Source: Anaerolineales bacterium
GTDB lineage: Bacteria > Chloroflexota > Anaerolineae > Anaerolineales > UBA11579
NCBI GenBank assembly: GCA_026129255.1
Contig: JAHCIJ010000003.1
Span: 434,001 to 498,000, forward strand
DNA: 64,000 nucleotides
Direction: 5' to 3'
In this document: piece after piece, positions 6,950 to 15,576 of the stretch
Position numbering within the stretch: the first letter of the stretch is position 1
Layout of the letters: the number at the start of each line of letters is the position of its first letter
Position numbers and translations under genes: made by a program
Notes under the pieces: model-generated
The model's database searches: none
What the model was told of the DNA's origin: nothing
What the model saw: only the letters and a program-made list of their open reading frames with translations

Positions 6950-7465
6950 ATGTACGCGCTGGCTGCGGTTCTCCTGCTGCTGTTGGCTGCCCTGCTGTGG
7001 TGGGGCAGCCTGCGCCAGCGCGCCGCTCTGGGGCTGCCCGAAGGGCAAGTGCTGTATTCGGATACCGGCGTGGAACGCCGCGTGGAGCAACCCTTGTTTG
7101 ACGAGGCGCTGGGCCTGATCGGGCGGCCAGACTATTTGATCCAGGGGGCTGATGGGCTGGTGCCGGTAGAGGTCAAGAGCGGGCGCACGCCGCGCGCGCC
7201 GCATCAATCACACATTTATCAGGTGGCGGCGTATTGTGCGCTGGTGGCGCGTACATTCCACCAGCGCCCGGCGTATGGCATCATTCGCTATCCGCAGCGC
7301 AGCTTCCGCGTGGAGTTCACCACGGCGCTCGAGGCGCAATTGCTGAGCGTGCTGGAGGCGATGCGGGTGAGTTTGCAGCGCGGCGAGCTACACCGCTCAC
7401 ACCAGGTGGCGGCGCGCTGTGCGGCCTGCGGATACCGCCTGGCTTGTACTGAACGGATACACTAA
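6950..7465 (+). CDS. Cas4/RecB-like nuclease, C-terminal half (catalytic core and Cys cluster)
   Basis: 171 aa. A membrane helix covers residues 1-20. The PD-(D/E)xK core follows: GRPDYLI (motif II Asp), VPVEVKSGR (motif III), QVAAYC (motif with Gln/Tyr). Near the C-terminus, CAACGYRLAC gives the three remaining Fe-S cysteines. With the N-terminal Cys and motif I of the ORF just upstream this makes a complete Cas4/Dna2-type exonuclease with a two-helix membrane hairpin inserted after motif I. No cas1, cas2 or CRISPR array is in the window, so a CRISPR role is not supported. It is followed by nadK. Confidence 0.7.
   Translation: MYALAAVLLLLLAALLWWGSLRQRAALGLPEGQVLYSDTGVERRVEQPLFDEALGLIGRPDYLIQGADGLVPVEVKSGRTPRAPHQSHIYQVAAYCALVARTFHQRPAYGIIRYPQRSFRVEFTTALEAQLLSVLEAMRVSLQRGELHRSHQVAARCAACGYRLACTERIH
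7458..7463 (+). promoter_or_regulatory. Possible internal leaderless -10 for nadK
   Basis: TACACT, 6 bases, ATG at 7470. The match to consensus is weaker than at the other leaderless starts and the site lies inside the upstream gene. Confidence 0.25.
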
Positions 7466-7469
7466 GCCT

Positions 7470-8351
7470 ATGGCACAGCCAAACACCCCCATGCCTGCCT
7501 TCAAGCAAGTGGCCGTGCTTGCCAGCCCCTCCAATACCGAAGCGGTGGCTTTGTGCGAGGAGGTGGCACAGTTTCTCGGCCGCCACAAGATCGCGGCGGC
7601 CAGCGGCCTGCTGCAAGGCGAAAGCACGCAGCAGGCGCTGCGCCAGCAGGGCGCCGACCTGGTGATCGCCCTTGGCGGCGATGGCACCATGCTGCGCGTC
7701 GGGCACATCTGCGCCCCGCTGAACATCCCCCTGATCGGCATCAACCACGGCAACTTTGGTTTTCTTATTGAGCTTGGCCCACAGGAGTGGCAGCACTACC
7801 TGCCGCGCCTGGCCAGTGGGGAATACTCGCTGGAGAAGCGCATGTTGCTGCACGTACAGCTGCGCCGCGGCGAGCAGGTGTTGGGCAGCTGGCAAGCCCT
7901 CAACGAGGCCATGGTTGGCCGCGGGCGCGTGGTGCGCCCGGTGCACCTGAGCGCCAGCCTGGATGGCACTCCGCTGACCACCTATGTGTCTGATGGCGTG
8001 ATCATCTCGACACCCACCGGGTCCACGGCGTATGCGCTGGCTGCGGGCGGCCCGATCCTGCCGCCTACGCTGCGCAACTTGCTGCTGCTGCCGGTCGCGC
8101 CGCACCTCAGCGTGGAGCGCGCCCTGGTGCTCTCGGAGGGCGCCAGCATCACGGTGAAATTGGAGCGCGGCGACGAAGCCGTGCTCAGCGTGGACGGCCA
8201 ACCTCCGGAAGCAATGCAGATCGGCGATTGCGTGGACGTGCGCGCCAGCGAGCACAGCCTGTCTTTTGTGCGCTTCCGTGAAGCCAGTTATTTCTACCAG
8301 CGCCTATTGTCTTTGATGGCCAACAATCCCTCTGCCGGAGCCGCCGCATGA
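7470..8351 (+). CDS. nadK: NAD kinase
   Basis: 293 aa. It has the ATP/polyphosphate-NAD kinase signatures: ALGGDGTMLRVGH (GGDG motif with catalytic Asp), GINHGNFGFLIEL, ALNEAMVGRG, and the NAD-binding segment DGVIISTPTGSTAYALAAGGPI. It phosphorylates NAD to NADP. The start at 7470 leaves an N-terminus (MAQPNTPMPAFKQVAVLASP) fitting the family; the frame is open 17 codons further upstream. The end overlaps the next gene by 4 bases (ATGA). It is a middle member of the ssb-recN run. Confidence 0.93.
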   Translation: MAQPNTPMPAFKQVAVLASPSNTEAVALCEEVAQFLGRHKIAAASGLLQGESTQQALRQQGADLVIALGGDGTMLRVGHICAPLNIPLIGINHGNFGFLIELGPQEWQHYLPRLASGEYSLEKRMLLHVQLRRGEQVLGSWQALNEAMVGRGRVVRPVHLSASLDGTPLTTYVSDGVIISTPTGSTAYALAAGGPILPPTLRNLLLLPVAPHLSVERALVLSEGASITVKLERGDEAVLSVDGQPPEAMQIGDCVDVRASEHSLSFVRFREASYFYQRLLSLMANNPSAGAAA

Positions 8352-8866
8352 CGACGACTACCTATTGTGCCAATCACCCTGATCGTGAGACGGCTCTGCG
8401 TTGCAACAATTGTGAGAAGTACATCTGCCCCCAGTGCGCGGTGCACACGCCCACCGGCTACCGTTGCAAAGAATGTGTGCGCGGCCGCCAAAAAGTGTTT
8501 GAGACTGCCACCACGCTGGACTATGTGCTGGCCTTTGTTATTGGGGCTGCGCTCTCGGCGCTAGGCGCCTTCATTGCCATGCGCATTGGCTTCTTCACGC
8601 TGTTCCTAGCTCCGTTTGCTGGCAGCTTGATCGCCGAAGCCATCCGCCGCGCCACCGGGCGTCGCCGTTCGATGCGCTTGTTCCGCCTGGCGGCAGTGGC
8701 GGTGGGCCTGGGCGCCGCTCCGTTTGTGTTGCTGCCCTTGGCCTATATTTTTCTGGGCGGGCAAGGCATCCGCATGTTCATTGCTGTGATATGGCCGCTG
8801 TTGTATCTCTTCTTGGCCGTCTCCGCGACTTACTATCGCCTGGCTGGGATCGAGCTCAGACGCTAA
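8348..8866 (+). CDS. B-box-type zinc-finger membrane protein
   Basis: 172 aa. The N-terminal 45 residues hold a double zinc-binding pattern (CANHPDRETALRCNNC, ICPQC, GYRCKEC). Three or four hydrophobic helices then cover roughly residues 55-85, 115-135 and 138-160. The layout, a small soluble zinc finger fused to membrane helices, is common in Chloroflexota and Actinobacteria but has no assigned function. The gene overlaps nadK by 4 bases and ends directly against recN, so it sits in the operon. Confidence 0.6.
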   Translation: MTTTTYCANHPDRETALRCNNCEKYICPQCAVHTPTGYRCKECVRGRQKVFETATTLDYVLAFVIGAALSALGAFIAMRIGFFTLFLAPFAGSLIAEAIRRATGRRRSMRLFRLAAVAVGLGAAPFVLLPLAYIFLGGQGIRMFIAVIWPLLYLFLAVSATYYRLAGIELRR

Positions 8867-10591
8867 ATGCTGACCGAACTTCGCATCCAAAATTTCGCCA
8901 TCATCGAAGACCTCACCCTGGAGCTGGGCAGTGGCCTGGTGACCTTCTCGGGTGAAACCGGTGCAGGCAAATCCATCCTCATCGATGCGGTCGAGACTCT
9001 GCTGGGCGTGCGCGCCGACACCAGTCTGATCCGAGCGGGCGATGAGCGCGCCACGGTGGAGGGCACCTTCCGCATTCCGGATGCGACGCGTGAGCATATC
9101 CACGCCATTTTGCAGCGCGAAGAATTGCTGGACGATGCCGATTATGTACAGATCGCGCGTGAGTTCCGGCGTGAAGGGCGCAATGTGGTGCGCATCAATG
9201 GCCGCCCTTCCACGGTGGCCCTGGTGCGCGAGCTGGGCGAACTGCTGATCGACCTGCACGGCCAGTCAGAGCATCTCTCGCTGTTGCGCGTACCGGCCCA
9301 TCGTGTGCTGCTTGACCGCTATGCCGGGGTGGAGCGCGAGCTGGCCGCCTACCAGAAGACCTACGGCCAGCTGCAAGAGCTGCGCCGTGAGTTGGCTAGC
9401 CTGCGCGAGGCCGAGGCGGACGCCACCCGGCGTATTGAATTGCTAAGCTTCCAGGTGCAGGAGATCGAGGCGGCCAAGCTGCTGCCCGAGGAGGAAGCCA
9501 GCCTGCGCGATGAGCGCACGCGCCTGGCCAACGCCGAGAGCCTGGCAGCCAACGCCACACTGGCGCTGGCCGCACTCGACGAGAGCGAAGACGAAAGCCC
9601 CTCCGGTAATGACCGTATGGGCGCCGCCGTGGATGCGCTGGGCGCCCTGGCACGCGTAGACGCTTCGCAGGCTGGGTTGCACAACCGCGCCCAGGGCCTG
9701 TTGGACGAGCTGGCCGATGTTGCCCGCGAGCTGCGCGGGTACCTGGAGCAGATCGAGTTCAACCCCAAGCGGCTCGAAGAGGTCGAAGAGCGTCTGGCGC
9801 TGCTGCAGAGTCTGAAGCGCAAATATGGCGAAGACATCCCGGCCATCCTTGCTTTTGGGCAGCGTGCCCGCAAAGATTTGGAGAATATCTCCAATGCCGA
9901 GGAGCGCCTCGAAGCTTTGCAGGCAGGCGAGCGCGAGCTGCTGGCTACGTTGGCACAGGAAGCGCAAGCCCTCTCTGTCAAGCGCCATGCCGCCGCGGAG
10001 GAGCTCAGCAAGGGCATCGAAGTGGAGCTGGATGACCTCAAGATGGAGGCGGCGCGCTTCGGTGTGGACTTCAGCACCCGGCCGGATGAAGACGGCCTGG
10101 TGATCGATGGGCAGCGCGTGGCCTTTGATGGCAACGGGCATGAGACTGTCGAATTTCTCGTGGCGCCAAATCCGGGCGAAGGGCTGAAGCCGCTGGTCAA
10201 GATCGCCTCCGGTGGTGAGACGGCGCGCCTGATGCTGGCGATGAAGAACGTGCTGGCGCGCGCCGACCACACACCGACGCTGATCTTTGACGAGATCGAT
10301 CAAGGCATCGGCGGGCGCGTGGGCAGCGTGGTGGGTGAGAAGCTGTGGCGCCTGGCGCGTGCGCATCAAGTATTGTGCGTCACACATCTGCCGCAGCTGG
10401 CCGCGTATGGTGACCAACACTTCAAAGTGGAGAAAGTGGTGAGCGACGGGCGCACGCAAACACAAGCTGTGCGTTTGAAAGATGACGCGCGCATTCAAGA
10501 GCTCGCCAACATGTTTGGTGAAGTAAGCGATGGCACTTTGCAATCTGCGCGTGAATTAATGGATGCTGTGCGCGCTACCACGAAAGCATGA
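8867..10591 (+). CDS. recN: DNA repair protein RecN (SMC-like ATPase)
   Basis: 574 aa, standard RecN length. Walker A is in SGETGAGKSILIDAVETLLG (residues 28-47) and the head continues with INGRPSTVALVRELGELLIDLHGQSEH. A long coiled coil occupies about residues 160-400. Walker B and the signature lie in KIASGGETARLMLAMKNVL and LIFDEIDQGIGGR, followed by VLCVTHLPQLAAYGDQHF. RecN acts in double-strand break repair and is SOS-controlled in many bacteria. No copy of the lexA palindrome is visible just upstream because the gene abuts its neighbour. Confidence 0.96.
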   Translation: MLTELRIQNFAIIEDLTLELGSGLVTFSGETGAGKSILIDAVETLLGVRADTSLIRAGDERATVEGTFRIPDATREHIHAILQREELLDDADYVQIAREFRREGRNVVRINGRPSTVALVRELGELLIDLHGQSEHLSLLRVPAHRVLLDRYAGVERELAAYQKTYGQLQELRRELASLREAEADATRRIELLSFQVQEIEAAKLLPEEEASLRDERTRLANAESLAANATLALAALDESEDESPSGNDRMGAAVDALGALARVDASQAGLHNRAQGLLDELADVARELRGYLEQIEFNPKRLEEVEERLALLQSLKRKYGEDIPAILAFGQRARKDLENISNAEERLEALQAGERELLATLAQEAQALSVKRHAAAEELSKGIEVELDDLKMEAARFGVDFSTRPDEDGLVIDGQRVAFDGNGHETVEFLVAPNPGEGLKPLVKIASGGETARLMLAMKNVLARADHTPTLIFDEIDQGIGGRVGSVVGEKLWRLARAHQVLCVTHLPQLAAYGDQHFKVEKVVSDGRTQTQAVRLKDDARIQELANMFGEVSDGTLQSARELMDAVRATTKA

Positions 10592-10622
10592 AGGTGTTAT
10601 ACAATAACAACACGCTCTTTCA

Positions 10623-11354
10623 ATGCTGACCTTACTGTTTGCACCGGACGCAGACGAAGCAGCTGTACTCACTCTTATTCTTCAACGCGCTGGCTTCGAA
10701 GTCCGCTTGGTTACTGAGCTTGACCAGCTTTCGCAGGGCGATCGCCCCGCAGAGCTTTTCTTCTTCGCGTTCACTACTGAAAAAGCCATCACTTCTGAAT
10801 TTATCAGCCAATTGCGTCTTGAGAACCAGGCGCCGATCGTGATGCTGATGGAAGCCGGTGATGAGAGCGCCCAGATCGACTTTATTGAAGCAGGGGCTGA
10901 TCTTGCATTCAGCCGCCCGTACAGCCACAAATTCATGGTGGCGCAACTACGCGCCCTGATGCGCCGCAGCTCCGGCTTGCCCTACTTCAGTCTGCCGGCG
11001 CTTAGCCAGGCGGGCATCACGCTCGACCCCTCGAAGCGCAGTGTGCAGGTGGGCAAGGATGCGCCTACGCGTCTTACCCAGCTGGAGTTCCGTTTGTTGT
11101 ATGCGCTGATGACGCACCCCGGCCGGATCATCCCTTCTGAGAATCTGGTGGAGTATGTGTGGGGCTACGGCGGCGAAGGCAGCCAGGGTCTGGTGCGCGG
11201 GTTGATCAGCCGTCTGCGCGGCAAGATCGAGCCCGATCCCTCAAACCCGCGCTACATCATGACCGATGCGGGCATAGGCTACTATTTTGAGCCTGAGCCC
11301 GACCAGCAGCGCATGTTCAGCAAGACGGAGAAAAGTACTAGCGAAGTGCGCTAG
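10623..11354 (+). CDS. OmpR/PhoB-type winged-helix regulator with degenerate receiver domain
   Basis: 243 aa. The C-terminal winged helix is clear at about residues 125-225 (LTQLEFRLLYALMTHPGRII, ENLVEYVWGYGG, GLISRLRGKIEPDPSNPRYI, GIGYYF). The N-terminal 115 residues keep the receiver size and its last helix (FIEAGADLAFSRPYSHKFMVAQL), but the strand that should carry the phospho-acceptor Asp reads ELFFFAFTTEK, with Ala at that place. The early acidic pair survives as DADE. Phosphorylation-independent control is therefore likely, and no histidine kinase is adjacent. The gene is 31 bases after recN; TATACAAT-like sequence lies upstream. Confidence 0.8.
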   Translation: MLTLLFAPDADEAAVLTLILQRAGFEVRLVTELDQLSQGDRPAELFFFAFTTEKAITSEFISQLRLENQAPIVMLMEAGDESAQIDFIEAGADLAFSRPYSHKFMVAQLRALMRRSSGLPYFSLPALSQAGITLDPSKRSVQVGKDAPTRLTQLEFRLLYALMTHPGRIIPSENLVEYVWGYGGEGSQGLVRGLISRLRGKIEPDPSNPRYIMTDAGIGYYFEPEPDQQRMFSKTEKSTSEVR

Positions 11355-11371
11355 TTTAGCGAAGTGCGCTA
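11339..11371 (+). repeat. Two copies of a 15-bp palindromic unit at the end of the regulator gene
   Basis: TAGCGAAGTGCGCTA occurs at 11339-11353 and 11357-11371 (18-bp period). Each unit is an inverted repeat (TAGCG/CGCTA), and the first contains the stop codon of the regulator gene. Confidence 0.7.
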
Positions 11372-11467
11372 AGCTAATCTTCTTGTAGTGCCATCTAGTT
11401 AAGGGTCAGCACATCACTTAAGTATTGGGGGCTCCGCTCCAGTGACTCCGCTAAGGGGGAACTTTGC

Positions 11468-11622
11468 ACACAGTCATTCCGAGGCGGCTTTCTGCACGGG
11501 TAAGTGGATACCAAAAGTTTGACAGCCGAGGAATCCTTTAGGGCAAGCAGGCTCAAGTAGTTTTTGCAATGCCCTAAAGGACTCCTCCTCGCCGCTTCGC
11601 TGCTCGTTCGGAGTGACTGTGT
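11468..11622. repeat. Large imperfect palindrome, CATTCCGAG/GAGGAATCC type
   Basis: Outer arms CACAGTCATTCCGA (near 11467-11480) and TCGGAGTGACTGTG (near 11609-11622) pair with one mismatch. Inner arms TCCTTTAGGGCA and TGCCCTAAAGGA pair perfectly. First unit of a repeat block with no credible gene between 11372 and 11967. Confidence 0.75.
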
Positions 11623-11635
11623 TCTTGCAAGTCTG

Positions 11636-11735
11636 ACTGTCATTCCGAGCGGGTGCTAAAACCAGTACCTGACCGCCGAGCCCGCGCCAGCGAGGAATCC
11701 ATGCTGGCGGGTATTCCAAACTTACATTTGACCGA
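11636..11735. repeat. Second CATTCCGAG/GAGGAATCC repeat unit
   Basis: It contains GTCATTCCGAGCGGG, later GCGAGGAATCC, and short palindromes around CCAGC/GCTGG. It shares its edge words with the unit before it and has no coding potential of its own. Confidence 0.55.
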
Positions 11736-11736
11736 A

Positions 11737-11864
11737 AACCTGTCATTGCGAGCCACAGACCGCTTGCGGTCTGTGAGCGTGGCAATCTTGTTCTGTGCCT
11801 TTGGGATTAAAACCAGATTGCTTCGGTCGGCTGCATTGACATGCAGCCTCTCTCGCAATGACGG
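11737..11864. repeat. Third repeat unit, CATTGCGAG...CTCGCAATGAC palindrome
   Basis: Outer arms TGTCATTGCGAG and CTCGCAATGACGG face each other. Inside are a 10-bp perfect hairpin (CACAGACCGC, TT, GCGGTCTGTG at 11754-11775) and a GGCTGCAT/ATGCAGCC hairpin near 11829-11847. The TGGCAATCTTG...AGATTGC words form another inner pair. Confidence 0.75.
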
Positions 11865-11865
11865 T

Positions 11866-11963
11866 GGGCATCTTGGGAGCGTTGCATGATATGCAGCAAC
11901 CGCTTAGCAATGAGGGGCATCTTGGGACGCTGCATGATATGCAGCAACCGCTTCGCAATGACG
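11866..11963. repeat. Two tandem 49-bp repeats with an inner GCTGCAT-ATGCAGC hairpin
   Basis: Units 11866-11914 and 11915-11963 both read GGGCATCTTGGGA, a TGCATGATATGCA palindrome, CAACCGCTT and GCAATGA, and differ at only a few positions. They share the CGCAATGAC word with the third unit. The last unit ends five bases before the rpoD stop codon, so the block may be transcribed as the rpoD 3' UTR. Confidence 0.8.
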
Positions 11964-11967
11964 GGTG

Positions 11968-13530
<1,563 letters not shown>

Positions 13531-13533
13531 AGC

Positions 13534-15462
13534 TTAGGGTAGTCTACCTTGTGGCAAGCCGCGTTTGGGCGCATTGGCTAATGCCTGGTCCAGACGTAGC
13601 AAGGTCTGTGTGTTTTGTATCATCAGCTGCTGGTATTCGCTGGCTTTTAGGTCGCCCTCTTGTTGGGCTTGTTGCTGCAGATAGCGCATCTGCTCGTTGC
13701 CCTTGCGCAGTACGCGGCGGCGCAATAGCAGGAAGGTGCGCAATAGATCTTCAAAGACCTTTTCATCTTCGGTGTCAAATTCTTCGGAGCGCTGCAGGAT
13801 CTCCTCCATGCGGTCCAGCAGGGACATGGGGAGTTTTTGCAAGGCGTAGCTGTATGGCTCCTGCTCGTTCTGCTCCAGCGCCTCACGCGAGAGGCGGAAC
13901 ATTTCCTGGTGATCGCTGTGCTCAAAATCATTGATGGAGAGGCGCGGCAAGCCAGCTTCCAGCAGGGCGCGGTCTACACGATAGAGCAGCTCAGGTTGGC
14001 GCACGATGATGCCCATGCAGTGTGATTCGAGGCGCACGGTGCTGTCTTCAATGTTGGGCAGCGGCCGTGCCTCGGGCAGGTTGGGCGCCGGTGCGCTGGG
14101 GCGGCGGCGCGCCGTGGGCTGGCGGCTGGGCCGCTCAGCCATCAGGCTGCGCTCATCCACCTGCAGCAGGCGCGCCAGCTTTTGCGTATAGCTGTCACGC
14201 TCTACCGGGCTGGGCACATCGGCGATGAGTGGCAGCACCTGGGCAGCTAGCTCACGCTTGACCTTGGCATCTTGCAGGTCTTTGCCCGCCGCCAGGCTGT
14301 ACATCACGTGCTCCACGATGGGGCGGGCGGCCAGCAGCAGGCGCGGCCAGGCTTCCGGGTCCGCGGAGACGATCTCATCGGGGTCTTTGCCATCCGGCAG
14401 GGAGGTGACGCGGATATCGGCTTGCAGGCGGCCCTCGTGGCGCAGCAGGCCGCGGGCATCGAAGACCGGGTCGGCCTCGCGGTCAAGACTCTTGCGTGCG
14501 ACTTCCAGGCCGCGCAGCGTGGCCTTGTCGCCCGCTGCGTCGGCATCCAGCGCCAATACAATGCGCGTGGTCAGCCGCTTGAGCGTGCGCAACTGTTGCT
14601 CGCCCAGCGCCGTGCCCATGGGGGAGACGGCGTTGGCGTAGCCCGCCTGGTGCAGGGCGATGACATCCATATAGCCTTCCACCAGCACGGCTTCATCCTG
14701 AGTGCGGATGACCTTACGGGCCTTGTCCATGCCATACAGCAGGCTGCCCTTGTCAAACAGGGGATTTTGGGCGGAGTTGAGATATTTAGGCGTGGCCTCG
14801 TCTCGCAGGGCACGGGCGCCAAACCCCGCCATCTTGCCGTTGGCATCACGAATGGGGAATATCAGCCGGTGGCGGAAGCGCGGATAGCGGCGCCCGTCGT
14901 CAGCCTGGCTGAGGATGCCGGCTTCCAACATCTCTTCGAGGGTGAAGCCAGCCTGTTGCAGCGCGGTGCTTAGCGGTTCGAGTGCGTCTGGCGCGTAACC
15001 GAGCTCAAAGGTGGCGATCGTCTCATCGGTGAGATTGCGGCCGTGCAGATAAGCCAATACCTGGCTGCCTGCTGGCGTAGTGGTGAGCTGCTGGTGGTAG
15101 AAGCGCACCGCAGCTTCCAGCGCATCGCGCAGGCGGCCGTGCTGCTCTTTGGCCGCCTGCTCCATGGGGCTGGTGGGGCGCAGTTGGATACCGGCGCGGT
15201 CAGCCAGACGGCGCAAAGCCTCGGCGAAATCGAGGCCCTCTTTCTTCATTACATATTTGAAAATGTCGCCGCCTTCATTGCACTGGCCAAAACAGCGCCA
15301 AGTGCCCGATTCAGGAAAGACGGCAAAAGAAGGGGTGCGTGTATTGCTATGGAAGGGACAGAAACCGCTGAGGTTCTTGCCGGCGCGGCGCAACTGAACA
15401 CCGCTCTCGGAGACGATGTCTTCAATGGCTAAACGAGCTTTGATCTCCTCAACATTGCTCAT
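13534..15462 (-). CDS. dnaG: DNA primase
   Basis: About 642 aa from ATG 15462 (MSNVEEIKARL). The N-terminal zinc-binding domain has CPFH near residue 34 and C-x4-C in CFGQCNEGG. The TOPRIM core contains VLVEGYMDVIALHQAG, VSPMGTALGEQQL and the metal-binding DADAAGDKA. The C-terminal ~200 residues are helical and would bind the replicative helicase. DnaG makes RNA primers at the fork. A GTG at 15477 extends the frame by 5 codons and is an alternative start. TATAAT at 15495-15500 lies just upstream, so the leader is very short and no Shine-Dalgarno is seen. rpoD follows 3 bases after the stop. Confidence 0.95.
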   Translation of the reverse strand: MSNVEEIKARLAIEDIVSESGVQLRRAGKNLSGFCPFHSNTRTPSFAVFPESGTWRCFGQCNEGGDIFKYVMKKEGLDFAEALRRLADRAGIQLRPTSPMEQAAKEQHGRLRDALEAAVRFYHQQLTTTPAGSQVLAYLHGRNLTDETIATFELGYAPDALEPLSTALQQAGFTLEEMLEAGILSQADDGRRYPRFRHRLIFPIRDANGKMAGFGARALRDEATPKYLNSAQNPLFDKGSLLYGMDKARKVIRTQDEAVLVEGYMDVIALHQAGYANAVSPMGTALGEQQLRTLKRLTTRIVLALDADAAGDKATLRGLEVARKSLDREADPVFDARGLLRHEGRLQADIRVTSLPDGKDPDEIVSADPEAWPRLLLAARPIVEHVMYSLAAGKDLQDAKVKRELAAQVLPLIADVPSPVERDSYTQKLARLLQVDERSLMAERPSRQPTARRRPSAPAPNLPEARPLPNIEDSTVRLESHCMGIIVRQPELLYRVDRALLEAGLPRLSINDFEHSDHQEMFRLSREALEQNEQEPYSYALQKLPMSLLDRMEEILQRSEEFDTEDEKVFEDLLRTFLLLRRRVLRKGNEQMRYLQQQAQQEGDLKASEYQQLMIQNTQTLLRLDQALANAPKRGLPQGRLP

Positions 15463-15494
15463 GCGGTTGCGCTGCACACCCGGGCAGGATGGGC

Positions 15495-15500
15495 ATTATA
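15495..15500 (-). promoter_or_regulatory. -10 hexamer of the dnaG-rpoD promoter
   Basis: Minus strand TATAAT with no clear -35. Transcription would start about 10 bases before GTG 15477 or 25 before ATG 15462. Confidence 0.45.
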
Positions 15501-15576
15501 CCCGCCGAGCTTTGCCCGCTCATTTGCCGTCCACGTGAGCATGGTAGCATTTTGCCTGCCACCAACAGGAGCTGCT

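Noticed and set aside
6713-7465. CRISPR adaptation gene cas4
   Set aside because: Cas4 motifs are present but there is no cas1, cas2 or repeat-spacer array in the window; neighbours are housekeeping and repair genes, so it is reported only as a Cas4/RecB-like nuclease.
9361-10543. Long minus-strand open frames opposite recN
   Set aside because: Ser/Arg-rich and antisense to a clear RecN; a codon-bias shadow of GC-rich coding DNA.
11395-11889. Small ORFs in the non-coding block 11372-11967
   Set aside because: They run through palindromic repeats on both strands, share no family resemblance and have no ribosome binding sites.
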